Assembly: GCF_022179325.1 (NCBI RefSeq)
Contig: NZ_BPQQ01000049.1
Location: 1 to 50,343 of the forward strand
From: Methylobacterium isbiliense
GTDB taxonomy: Bacteria; Pseudomonadota; Alphaproteobacteria; Rhizobiales; Beijerinckiaceae
Reading direction: 5' to 3'
Length of the DNA: 50,343 nt
In this document: positions 15,980 to 24,027 of the stretch, in pieces
How the letters are laid out: the number at the start of each line of letters is the position of its first letter
How positions within the stretch are numbered: position 1 is the first letter of the stretch
Notes under the pieces: generated by a model
Database searches by the model: none
The model's input: only the letters and a program-made list of their open reading frames with translations
Told to the model about the DNA's origin: nothing
Program-made: the position numbers and the translations under genes

Positions 15980-16022
15980 TGGTGAGCGCTCTGGGATTCG
16001 AACCCAGGACCTACAGATTAAA
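15980..16022 (-). tRNA. 3' fragment of a tRNA-Lys gene (anticodon loop to CCA)
   Basis: Read on the minus strand the fragment starts TTTAATCTGTAGGTCC, then CTGGG-TTCGAAT-CCCAG (a perfect T-arm), then AGCGCTC and encoded ACCA. The TTT-AA-TC beginning fits the anticodon loop of tRNA-Lys. The 5' half (acceptor, D-arm, anticodon 5' side) is missing, so it is not a functional tRNA. Fragments reaching from the anticodon loop to the 3' end are the classic residue of tyrosine-recombinase integration at a tRNA gene, so this is probably an att core carried on the element. Confidence 0.7.
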
Positions 16023-16170
16023 TGTTTGGTGCCATCGTCCGCCTGCGTGGGCCACGTCCGCGCAACCGTGAGACGCGAAAGCGGTGGAGGCCGGCGCTCA
16101 GTAGCTTGACCGAAACGGCCGAGATGCGAACAAAGAGAGAACTTGTTGCGATGCGCTGATCCTTGAAATC

Positions 16171-17277
16171 ATGCCTCACCCGATTGGCTCCAGCGACGCG
16201 CCTCTGCCGGTGGTGCGCAAGATCATCCACATCGACATGGATGCCTTCTATGCCTCCGTCGAGCAGCGCGCCGACCCGAGCCTGCGTGGCAAGCCCATTG
16301 CCGTCGGTGGCTCGCGCGAGCGTGGCGTTGTCATGGCGGCAAGCTACGAGGCCCGTGCCTTCGGCATCCGCTCGGCCATGCCGTCCGCCACTGCACGCCG
16401 CCTATGTGCCGACCTCGTATTCGTTCGCCCGCGCTTCGAGGTATATAAGGCGATCTCGGCCGAGATCAGGGCGGTGTTCGAGGAGCATACGCCGATCATC
16501 GAGCCCGTCGCGCTCGACGAAGCTTACCTTGACGTCACCGAGAACCGCAAAAGGCTGCCGACCGCGACGGAAGTGGCCCGCGACATCCGCGCGACGATCC
16601 TGGCTCGCACCGGGCTCGTGGCCTCGGCCGGCGTCTCGTACAACAAGTTTTTGGCCAAGGTCGCCTCCGACCACAAGAAGCCCGACGCGCTGTTCGTGAT
16701 CACGCCAGCGATGGGACCGGGGTTCGTCGAGACGCTGGCCATCGGCCGCTTCCATGGCGTCGGCCCGGTGACCGAGGCGAAGATGAAGCGGCTTGGCATC
16801 CACACCGGAGGCGACCTCAAGGCCCGCTCCCTGGAGGACTTGCGGGCGGCCTTTGGCAGCGCGGCCGAGTACTATCACAGGGTAGCGCGGGGCATCGACG
16901 AGCGGCCGGTGCGGGCGCACCGCGAGCGCAAGTCCATCGGGGCTGAGACGACCTTCGCCGAGGACACAGCCGAGTTCGCGGCGTTGGCCGAACGTCTGCA
17001 GCCGCTGATCGACAAGGTGTGGACGACGGCGAGGGCGAAGGAGGTGAGCGCGCGGACGGTGACGCTAAAGCTGAAGTTCTCGGACTTCGCGCAGATCACG
17101 CGGGCGCGGTCGCTCGGCGCGCCGGTGCTGGACCGCACAGCCCTGGCAGCGATCAGCCTCGGGCTGCTGCGCGATGCCTTCCCGCTGCGGCGCAGTGTGC
17201 GTCTCATCGGGGTTGCGCTCTCATCGCTTGAGCTAACCGGGGATCAGGGCCCGCGCCAGCTCGGCCTCGCCGTCTGA
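16171..17277 (+). CDS. dinB: DNA polymerase IV (Y-family translesion polymerase)
   Basis: Encodes 368 residues, normal for DinB. Catalytic carboxylates are in HIDMDAFYASVEQ (Asp22) and VALDEAYLDVT (Asp116-Glu117); the residue before LDEAYLDVT is Ala rather than the usual Ser/Ile pattern. GVSYNKFLAKVASDHKKP and the helix-hairpin-helix GVGPVTEAKMKRLGI follow, then the little finger. The end RQLGLAV is a credible sliding-clamp-binding peptide. Plasmid and island copies of dinB are common and add damage-tolerant synthesis. The Shine-Dalgarno is weak; no LexA box was identified. Confidence 0.9.
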   Translation: MPHPIGSSDAPLPVVRKIIHIDMDAFYASVEQRADPSLRGKPIAVGGSRERGVVMAASYEARAFGIRSAMPSATARRLCADLVFVRPRFEVYKAISAEIRAVFEEHTPIIEPVALDEAYLDVTENRKRLPTATEVARDIRATILARTGLVASAGVSYNKFLAKVASDHKKPDALFVITPAMGPGFVETLAIGRFHGVGPVTEAKMKRLGIHTGGDLKARSLEDLRAAFGSAAEYYHRVARGIDERPVRAHRERKSIGAETTFAEDTAEFAALAERLQPLIDKVWTTARAKEVSARTVTLKLKFSDFAQITRARSLGAPVLDRTALAAISLGLLRDAFPLRRSVRLIGVALSSLELTGDQGPRQLGLAV

Positions 17278-17319
17278 TGTCATTGACGCAAGCGTGGTTG
17301 GCAGCAGATCACGAGCCGC

Positions 17320-17465
17320 TCCCCGCCGGACACCCTCGGAGGCGACGCCACTCCCGCGCTCGGCCGGGAGTTCCTCCACGTCGCGGTCGCTGAGCGTGAA
17401 GCGAAGGCGGAGCCAGACGGCGCGGCGGACGATCTCGGGTGGGAACTGGTGCAGGGTGTCGGAGA
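17320..17465 (-). pseudogene. IS6-family transposase, N-terminal fragment
   Basis: Minus-strand translation gives HQFPPEIVRRAVWLRLRFTL then SDRDVEELPAERGSGVASEGVRR. This matches the helix-turn-helix N-terminus of IS6 transposases (FPPEI...AVWLY.RF.LS.RDVEELLAERG), with point changes (LLAERG to LPAERG). The frame after this point is unrelated. It is complementary in content to the C-terminal fragment at 3312-3644, also minus strand. Confidence 0.65.
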
Positions 17466-17795
17466 CCGGCTGGGAGGCCCCTGCCCTATCCCGGCTCAAG
17501 CCCGTTTGCCCCTGCTTCGCGCGACAATGCAAGCAGCGTCATTCAAGACGTGCAGCTCAGAAGTGTTTGTCGAAGCCAACCACTGATCGTCAGCACTCAT
17601 TTCTCTGGAGTGCTAAGATGCTTTGCAAAGAGGCGGAGATCTATCAAGATCGCCAGGTGTACGCGCCGTCGTCAAGCAGCCACGTGGCCGTAGAGTTGGA
17701 CAACCGCGCATCTACGGGCGGAGAGTGGTACCTCCCTCGACGCAGCCGTCGAGAGCCATCAGGTGCGTGCCGCACGCGCGAGGTGGGTGCTTGGC

Positions 17796-17927
17796 CTATT
17801 TCTGCTTGGCTGAATTCACGGCAGCGCTGACCACGTCCTTCGTCGATGGTGCTGCTGCAAGGACCTTGGGCGCCTGCTTCTTCGACTTCTTGGCTTCGCG
17901 ATTACCGCGCTTCTTTTCCGAGGCCAT
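17796..17927 (-). CDS. 43-residue basic protein MASEKKRGNREAKK...
   Basis: A short gene with an excellent GGAGG six bases before the ATG at 17927. The N-terminal half is very Lys/Arg-rich (MASEKKRGNREAKKSKKQAP) and the C-terminal half is Ala/Ser/Val-rich. Short proteins with this opening are frequent in alphaproteobacteria and usually hypothetical; nucleic-acid binding is a guess. A 17-bp perfect palindrome lies 35-51 bases upstream and probably controls it. Confidence 0.65.
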   Translation of the reverse strand: MASEKKRGNREAKKSKKQAPKVLAAAPSTKDVVSAAVNSAKQK

Positions 17928-17961
17928 GGTCAACCTCCTCGTACAGCCAAGCGATCATAGC

Positions 17962-17978
17962 ATAGTTTGCCAAACTAT
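17962..17978. promoter_or_regulatory. 17-bp palindromic operator ATAGTTTGCCAAACTAT
   Basis: Perfect inverted repeat around a central C, 35 bases upstream of the start of the 43-residue gene on the minus strand, in an AT-rich promoter-like stretch. Likely a dimeric repressor site; the regulator is unknown. Confidence 0.5.
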
Positions 17979-18113
17979 AGGACGGAAATTTTCAAGCCCG
18001 TGAAAGCTGGCCTCATTGGAGGCGGAGGGTGACCGCTCTTACGGGAACTTAATAGTGATTGTCGATCTTCTTCCGGCAAGCACCAGGTCGACGACGTGTA
18101 TTCCTCGTGCGGG

Positions 18114-18263
18114 TTACCGAGCAGGTTCGTCCCGACTACAGATTGGATTTTCAGGCGCAGCCACGTGAGCGTACTGCGAAGAATCAACAGGTGCTTTGGG
18201 CAGAGCTCGATCGAGCTCTCGCATGATCCAGCGCTTGAGCCGAAGCTTTTGAGACCGCGTCAT
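18114..18263 (-). CDS. 49-residue basic protein MTRSQKLRLKRW..., putative CtrA target
   Basis: The ATG at 18263 has AGGAGG five bases upstream, a very strong site. The N-terminus is a basic amphipathic helix (MTRSQKLRLKRWIMRELDRA); the rest is polar. No family recognised. The upstream region holds a full TTAA-N7-TTAAC CtrA box (18304-18319) and a 12-bp palindrome, and a CtrA paralogue is encoded in this window at 28780-29481, so cell-cycle-type control is inferred. Confidence 0.5.
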   Translation of the reverse strand: MTRSQKLRLKRWIMRELDRALPKAPVDSSQYAHVAAPENPICSRDEPAR

Positions 18264-18289
18264 CGCCGCCTCCTGTAAGAGGCTCAATG

Positions 18290-18321
18290 ATCAGATCTGA
18301 TAGTTAACAAACCGTTAACTA
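18290..18321. promoter_or_regulatory. CtrA box (TTAA-N7-TTAAC) plus adjacent palindrome
   Basis: TTAACAAACCGTTAAC at 18304-18319 matches the established CtrA consensus exactly and, being palindromic, on both strands; the full symmetry runs 18301-18321. ATCAGATCTGAT at 18290-18301 is a second perfect palindrome. The box lies about 41 bases before the start at 18263. The 13-mer AACAAACCGTTAA is repeated upstream of ctrA at 29527-29539. Confidence 0.6.
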
Positions 18322-18910
18322 GCTTAGCATTGTTGGAAGCGGAGCTGGTTTCTGCCTAACTTATTGCTGAGCTTATTTGCATAAGCAGGTGCGCTGGTGA
18401 CCTACCTGCGATCCGGCTGAGGTCTGGTCCGTTTCGTTCGTAACTGGGAGATCCGAGTGCGATGAATTGAGCCCACCACTTCGGACCTCGCGAACTCGAG
18501 AACAACGCGGGCCAACCCGCTCTGAACCCTCCAGCGGAGTTGGCAGTCTGCTGCCCGGCCTCCTTGCTGTTCGAACTGATCCACGTCGTATGGAAGAAAG
18601 CGTGAGCAGCAGTCAGCTTCGCGAAGGCGTTGGTGTAGCTCTTGCCTTCGATGCGCAGGCTGCATGCTCGGTGGAGGGCTACGATAGCGGCCTAAGGTAC
18701 GTAAGCCCCCTCCCCTCCTGTAGCTGCAGCTCAGCTCCCGCGATGATGCATCTCGGAGACTACGCCACCTCACATTCCAATCACCGCGCCGGTGAGACCT
18801 TGCTTTAGCAGACTGCCTTGACTGAAGCGCAGCCCAAGCGCCTCGCGAGTGTGGATGGTTGCTACAATCGTCTGCTTCAGAACACCAGCGCAGCTGTGGG
18901 AGGCAAGCTC

Positions 18911-19587
18911 ATGCAGGCGCCGAACACGGAATTCTCTTTCGCTGGCAGTCTCGAGGAGCTGAGGGCGAAGGGGCGGATCGTGATGCACGGTCACCATCGT
19001 CCGATCCTCGTGATCTACGACCGCGGACGCGTCGTCGCCCTTGACAATCGTTGCCCTCACATGGGCTTCTCGCTCGAGCGCGGCAGCGTCGAAGATGGCA
19101 TCCTGACCTGTCATTGGCACCACGCTCGCTTCGCTGTCGAAAGCGGCTGCACCTTCGACCTGTGGGCGGACGATGTACCAGTCTACCTGGTCGAGGTGCG
19201 TGACGGAGAGGTCTGGGTGAAGACCGAGTTCGCCCATGCCGACCCGGCACTCCACTGGAAGCAGCGGCTGGCCGACGGCCTGGCCCATGACCTCAGCCTC
19301 GTCATCGCTAAGGCTGTGCAAGGTCAGCTCGCGGCCGAGGTGGCGCGGGCTGACGTCGTGCGGCAAATCGCGCTGTTCGGGGCGCGCAACCGCGACGGCT
19401 GGGGTGTGGGTCTCACGATCCTCACGGCCCTCGCCAATCTCCTGCCCGTGCTGCCCGAGGAGGAAGTAGCCTACCTCGCCTTGTTCCATGGCGGACGCCA
19501 CGTGGCGGCGGACTGCGACGGCGCGGTACCACGGCGAGAACGGGCGGCGCTCGGAAGCCAACCTGATGCGGCTGTGCTCAAGCTCTG
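18911..19587 (+). pseudogene. Rieske [2Fe-2S] protein, truncated at a rearrangement junction
   Basis: The start is the ATG at 18911 with GGAGG seven bases upstream. Residues 10-100 form a Rieske domain: CPHMGFSLERG and CHWHHARF supply the two Cys and two His ligands of the cluster. A helical domain follows (WKQRLADGLAHDLSLVIAKA, GWGVGLTILTALANLLPVLP). Homology-like character ends near KLWLGY, about 19585, where another frame takes over with recombinase sequence. The open frame continues to 19897 but its tail looks random. Possibly a non-heme oxygenase-associated ferredoxin fusion; the product is probably not functional. Confidence 0.6.
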
Positions 19588-19808
19588 GCTGGGCTACAGC
19601 TGCGGGCATCAAGCTGTCCCGCTCCCCGTCCGAACATTCGACCCAAGTCGGGGCGGCGCAAGACATGTTCGCGGCCAGGTTCGAGCTGCTCGAGGTCATG
19701 CAGGCGGGCTCCTGGAAGACGCCCGCTATGCCAGCCCGCTACGGCGAGCGGCTCAGGACGCAGCGCGGTGCCGCCTTCGAGCTTGCGACACTGCAAAATC
19801 GAGCCTGA
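19588..19808 (+). pseudogene. Tyrosine recombinase, C-terminal fragment
   Basis: The frame gives ATAAGIKLSRSPSEHSTQVGAAQDM, then RFELLEVMQAGSWKTPAMPARYGERLRTQRGAA. This matches the C-terminal catalytic part of plasmid integrases, with the GHS(L/T)RVGAAQD block (here EHSTQ, so the catalytic Arg of HxxR is changed) and the Tyr in MPARYGE. It is joined out of frame to the Rieske gene and has no start of its own. An N-terminal recombinase remnant lies at 5883-6438 on the other strand. Confidence 0.6.
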
Positions 19809-19990
19809 TTACTCCGATTAGCGGATTTCCTCTTTTCACGGCCCAAGTCCGATCATGGGCACCAGCTTCCAAGGAAGGCGGTTGGTCTCAGAGCTGAGCC
19901 TCCTCAGACCGATACGCTGAGCCAAATGTGCTAGAGCGGCCTGCTACAGACAGGCTCAAGGCCACCTTCCGCTTTCGTCGCCTACGCAAC

Positions 19991-20105
19991 CCCCGAATCC
20001 CTCATAAAAGCGACCCGGAATCCTCACATTATGCCCCGAAGGCCTCATCGCAACCGGGCTCTTCGCCCCGAACCCCTCAGTGGAGCCCCCGAACCTCTCA
20101 CACTT
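19991..20105. repeat. Iteron-like repeats, downstream cluster (five copies)
   Basis: Five degenerate copies of CCCGAAyCyCTCAyA have their GAA at 19995, 20018, 20038, 20070 and 20091, about two helical turns apart except for one longer gap. An AT-richer stretch (20110-20180) follows before the rep stop. With the matching cluster upstream of rep, this marks an iteron-controlled plasmid origin. Confidence 0.65.
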
Positions 20106-20186
20106 TGTACTACAAGCCACTGATGGTTAACGGAAATCCGACCGGGAATCTTGAATCTTTTGAAGATGTTGAATACCCGAATCCAA

Positions 20187-21056
20187 CTATGAGGTTTTCG
20201 GGGTTGGACGCTTCCGAGCCTTCCGAGCGAGCCGGTTCGGTGAGGCTATCGGGGGAGCATGCTCGATCGTCATGATTCGCGACCGCCTCCCTGCCCTACT
20301 GCGCTGGATCTCTTCCCAAGCAGCATTCAGCGCCTCCTCGTCCTTCTGCCACCAGCCGATCGCGATCTCGGTGACCTTCTTGCCCTGCTTCAGTGGCTGA
20401 AGAGTCATTCCGAACGGCGCCAAAGCATTGACCTCGTCCACCGCAGGCTTGATAACGTGCTTGTTCAGCTCGCCAAAGGTCTTGTATTTCTCCAACGGAA
20501 CACCCAGCATCTCGCGGAATTCTTCAAGCGTGTATTTATGGCTGTGCTTGTAATCCAGGTTCACCAGCTGGGCGACGTTCTCATAAAGGCTGATTGCGTA
20601 TTTTGACGTAAACGACATCAGGACGGGGATCGCGATCTTGCCCCAGATGGTAGATTTCTGGAGAAGGTCGATCAGTCGCTTGTCGAAGCTGTATGTCATG
20701 ACGCCGGCCGGACGGTCTGGATCGTCCATGTCATTACCGCCGAGGAACTGGACGCGGCGGGTTTTGCCGTCGGGCAATTTGATAACGATCAGCGCCCGCA
20801 TCAGCGCCTCGACCGCCTCTTCGACCATCTCGAACCCCTTGTGGCCGTCGGGCTTCAAGTCGTCGATCTCGACGGTGTAATCCCTGCCCTCCTTGATCCC
20901 CTGCATGTGGGCAGAGTGCCAAAGGATGGTGATCGCCCGCCGAGCATTGAGGGTCAGCTCGTGGTGCCCGGTGATTTGAATCAACTCTGCAGGCTTGATC
21001 GCCTCGCCCGCACGCGGCTTCAAATCAAAGGTCAGGGTGAGCTGTTTCTCGGCCAT
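20187..21056 (-). CDS. repA: Plasmid replication initiator, Rep_3 superfamily
   Basis: Encodes 289 residues. The tandem winged-helix plan of Rep_3 initiators is visible: ELTLNARRAITILWHSAHMQ opens winged helix 1, and SKYAISLYENVAQLVN followed by YTLEEFREMLGVPLEKYKTF and FGELNKHVIKPAVDEVN form winged helix 2 with the family's Y-x-x-x-x-E-F-R-x-x-L motif. The C-terminus is basic (RLARKARKRPTPKTS). The gene is flanked on both sides by iteron-like repeats, so it should initiate replication at this locus and repress itself. Symbol given by function only. Confidence 0.85.
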   Translation of the reverse strand: MAEKQLTLTFDLKPRAGEAIKPAELIQITGHHELTLNARRAITILWHSAHMQGIKEGRDYTVEIDDLKPDGHKGFEMVEEAVEALMRALIVIKLPDGKTRRVQFLGGNDMDDPDRPAGVMTYSFDKRLIDLLQKSTIWGKIAIPVLMSFTSKYAISLYENVAQLVNLDYKHSHKYTLEEFREMLGVPLEKYKTFGELNKHVIKPAVDEVNALAPFGMTLQPLKQGKKVTEIAIGWWQKDEEALNAAWEEIQRSRAGRRSRIMTIEHAPPIASPNRLARKARKRPTPKTS

Positions 21057-21119
21057 GACGCAAGCTACGCCTGGCCCTGAAAAAATGAAAGCGAGCGCCG
21101 TACCGCTTCACAGATAGTT

Positions 21120-21293
21120 CCCCAAATTCCTCACAGAAATCGAACTATGAAGGAATCGGGGCGAGAAAACTACTGTGGTGACAATGACTTGCGAAGGGGC
21201 ATTTCCGGTTCGGCCCGAGCCCGAACTCCTCATAGTTGGACCGCCCTCCCCTGCCCTGAAACGGCTATCGTGCTGGTCCCCGAATCTCTCATA
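21120..21293. repeat. Iteron-like repeats, rep promoter cluster
   Basis: Direct copies of CCCGAAnyCCTCAyA at 21120-21136 (variant CCCCAAATTCCTCACAG), 21220-21235 and 21278-21293, plus an inverted one at 21146-21161 (TATGAAGGAATCGGGG). They precede the rep start at 21056 on the minus strand. Mixed orientation here against all-direct copies in the other cluster suggests these serve as operator and the others as origin. Confidence 0.55.
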
Positions 21294-22605
21294 ATAAGGC
21301 CCCTCCCCTCTCGTTCCGGTGGTAGTCGTATGATCCCCGTGGATATGCCTGTGGCACGCCGAGCCGCGTCCTGCCATACCGAGCCGAGCGGCACATTCTG
21401 GATCAAATCAATTTGTACAAGTTCCGATGCCAGAAGAACGGCGGGTCAGCATGCGCCATGAACGGCAAGTCGTATGGCCGGCAAGCTGATATGCGCAGGC
21501 CTGTAAAGGCTCCGTAATCGCCGTTCCGGCATCCGACAGAATGGCTGGACCTCATTGCCGCAGGATGTGCGGAAGGCCATGCCCACAAGCTGCCACCCCG
21601 TCAGACCGCCATCTCGGTATCTGACCGCTTCGGAAGCTTCCGTCACGCCGGTACTGGAGGACTGGCAAGCCCATGCTTTCACATCTCGCGTCCTGTCGGC
21701 ATGGCGACCTTCACACCTCCTCCCGTGCCGGCTTAGATGGATGGACAGGTCGGAAACAATCTTCCCCTCCAAGCCGGATGATGCTGGGATCGGCAAGCCG
21801 CGGTCTGACTTCAGGGCGACATCGGCACTCAATCAGGTTGCCAGTTTCGTAGATGGCGAAGCGCAGGTGCTGCCGTGCCTCAATCTCGCCATGCTGCAGG
21901 ACTGCCTTGCTGACAGGCCGAAGCATTGGCGCAACGGAGTGTGTCGAAGAAGCGAAGACGGCAGGTCGGAACACCGGTGCCTTGCTAGATTACGAGATGG
22001 ATGTTCTCACAGGACGTCATATGCACTGATGCTGATGCCGACACGCTGGTGTCCTCCGGTGAAGCGACACTCACATGCGTCCTGATCGGCTCAACGGTAG
22101 ATGGCGATAGCGGCATGATCCAAGGTGCCCATGCGTTCAGGTCGCTAAGCCAGAGAGTACCGGTACCGGTATCCGGCCGAGTGCCGATGACGTATGATCG
22201 GCTGGACGCCATGACGGCGTGATCCGGTACCGACGTGTTCCGGGATGTAAAGGAGCAGGGGAGGGCGCTTGCCAATGTCGGCGTTCCGCCACTCGCCGAT
22301 CAGTCGGTCCTGCCAACTGTCGGGATGGCAGCCCTTCGAAGTCGCGTTCCAGGCATGAAGCCATGCCGGATTTCCGGCTTGAACCGGTGAGGAGGAAATG
22401 GCATCTGCCGGCCCCGGCGAGATGCGAACTTCACGGGTTGCCGAGATGTACGGATTGCGATCCAGCCATCCGCCGATGCGTAAGACCCGCCGCTTGGCCA
22501 TATGCCGAGGTGGCGGAGTGTTAACCCGCCGTAAACGGCAGTGGCTCAGATTGATGGGCTTACAGGCTGCCGCCTTCTCAGGCCGGCGCATGGAGGGATG
22601 TCAGC
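21294..22605. other. 1.3-kb gene-free stretch between rep promoter and parA
   Basis: No convincing open frame on either strand: candidate peptides are Cys/His/Ser-rich and lack ribosome-binding sites. The sequence is visibly less GC-rich than coding parts, with many short recurring words (GGCAAGC at 21479, 21667 and 21795; CCGGCAT). At 22521-22536 TTAA-N7-TAAAC is one base from a CtrA box, 70 bases before parA. It may hold the centromere for the parA system, but no clear array is seen. Confidence 0.4.
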
Positions 22606-23265
22606 ATGGCGATTATGGCCACTGCCAGCGCTAAGGGTGGGGTCGGCAAAACCACCCTGTCGATCCTCATTGCCGCGGATCTCGCCCTCGACGGGTACAA
22701 GGTCGCGCTCCTGGATTGCGACCTCAACCAGCACGCCTCGGCCTTCGGCACCAAGGCCGATATCCCGAACCTCACCGTGATCCCGGCCGTCGTGGAGCAG
22801 AACGTCCTGTCCGCGATGCGTCAGGCGGAGGAGGGCGCCGACATGGTCATCGTGGATCTGCCCGGCGGCTCCTCGACGCTAGCCCTCAAGGCGCTCCAGC
22901 GCAGCAACTTCGTCATCGTTCCGTGTCAGGCCAGCCTTCCGGACGTGAAGGACGCCGTGAAGACGATGGAGCAAATTGCCGACGCCGAGGACCTGAGCCG
23001 AGTGAAGATTGCCCGCTCGCTGATCTGGACCCGCGTCCTGCCCGGGTACGAGTCGCGCTCGGCGAAGCACGTCCGCGAGAGCATCGAGCAGACCGGCCTA
23101 CCGGTGTTCACCACGCAGCAGCGCGAACTGTCGGCCTTCCGCGAGATGCACGTCACGGGCCGGGTGCCCCGGCAGATGGATGAGAAGTCGGCGGCGTCCG
23201 CGAACGTCGCGGCGATCACGGCCGAACTGCTCGGCAAGCTTGAGCGGATGGCGGAGGCAGCATGA
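22606..23265 (+). CDS. parA: ParA-family partition ATPase (first system)
   Basis: Encodes 219 residues, the short type Ib length without an N-terminal helix-turn-helix. Deviant Walker A is KGGVGKTT (residues 10-17), Walker A' is VALLDCDLNQHA, and Walker B is ADMVIVDLPGG. GGAGGG lies eight bases upstream of the ATG. It overlaps the next gene by ATGA. Drives plasmid segregation by ATP-dependent nucleoid binding. Confidence 0.88.
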   Translation: MAIMATASAKGGVGKTTLSILIAADLALDGYKVALLDCDLNQHASAFGTKADIPNLTVIPAVVEQNVLSAMRQAEEGADMVIVDLPGGSSTLALKALQRSNFVIVPCQASLPDVKDAVKTMEQIADAEDLSRVKIARSLIWTRVLPGYESRSAKHVRESIEQTGLPVFTTQQRELSAFREMHVTGRVPRQMDEKSAASANVAAITAELLGKLERMAEAA

Positions 23266-23672
23266 CCAAGGCGGCCCTTCCTTCCATCACTGAGGACCTG
23301 GCGCCTCGTAAGCGCGTCGACCTCAAGGCTATTCGTCCGGCGGCGGTCGATGATGCGGCCGTCGCCGAGAACAGCCGTAAGATCGGGACCGAGTGGGGTG
23401 CCCAGACCAGCCTGACGCCGGTCGAGCCCAGCCCGCCACCTGCACCTGCTCCGAAGGCTGAAGCCCCGGTCGCGGCGCCGGAGCATCCGAAGGTGCCGCT
23501 GGCGTCCCTGCGGATCGAGGTGCCGGAATATCTGGACCGCGAGCTGGCGATCCGCGCCGCCGAGCAGCGGGTCACGAAGCAGTACCTCGTCGCCAAGGCA
23601 CTTCAAGCGGCCGGCTACCGGCTCGATGACGCCGATCTGGTCGAGGACAAGCGCAAGGCGAAGAAGCGATAG
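23262..23672 (+). CDS. Partition partner protein, ribbon-helix-helix type (first system)
   Basis: Encodes 136 residues and starts within the parA stop (ATGA), so it is translationally coupled. The N-terminal half is disordered and Pro/Ala-rich (PSPPPAPAPKAEAPVAAPEH). The C-terminal part, KVPLASLRIEVPEYLDRELA then IRAAEQRVTKQYLVAKALQAAGY, fits a ribbon-helix-helix DNA-binding fold as in ParG-like centromere binders, with a short N-terminal region that may stimulate ParA. Not a canonical ParB. Confidence 0.7.
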   Translation: MTKAALPSITEDLAPRKRVDLKAIRPAAVDDAAVAENSRKIGTEWGAQTSLTPVEPSPPPAPAPKAEAPVAAPEHPKVPLASLRIEVPEYLDRELAIRAAEQRVTKQYLVAKALQAAGYRLDDADLVEDKRKAKKR

Positions 23673-23682
23673 GGCAGGGGGC

Positions 23683-24020
23683 TCAGCGCTCCCTCGCCGG
23701 CGATTTCGCGTCGTCGTTGAACATCCGGTCAAAGGTGCGCGACAGGTCCGCTTCCCTCGGGGGTGCCGACTTCAAAAGCTCCTGCATGGCGGGCACCGGC
23801 TGCTTGGGCTGTTGAAAACTTCCTCACTGGAAGGTGGCTGGTTTGGTCAGCGGAGACGAGCTGACGAAATTCGCTAGCCTCTCGCTCCGCATTTCGGAGC
23901 ACGTGCTCGATTGTGGCGCGGGCATCGAGTAGGCGGCTCGCGAGGTTCTGAACTACCGCGTACGATTGCGCCTTCTCCGTGAGCATTCGGTGAGGGCCGC
24001 AGCTGGGATCGTTGCGCGGG
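23683..24020 (-). other. Gene-fragment region between parB and IS66
   Basis: Two minus-strand pieces look protein-like but lack starts. One frame ends at 23683 with MQELLKSAPPREADLSRTFD then RMFNDDAKSPARER (ATG at 23787, preceded in frame by a TGA 12 codons earlier). The other, from 23986, reads MLTEKAQSYAVVQNLASRLL then DARATIEHVLRNAEREASEF. GTTTTCAACAG near 23815 may mark an IS border between them. Probably remnants of one or two genes cut by insertion; identity unknown. Confidence 0.35.
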
Positions 24021-24027
24021 CACGAGG

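Noticed and set aside
18770-19699. 309-residue minus-strand open frame
   Set aside because: Complement of the Rieske gene; no motif and no ribosome-binding site.
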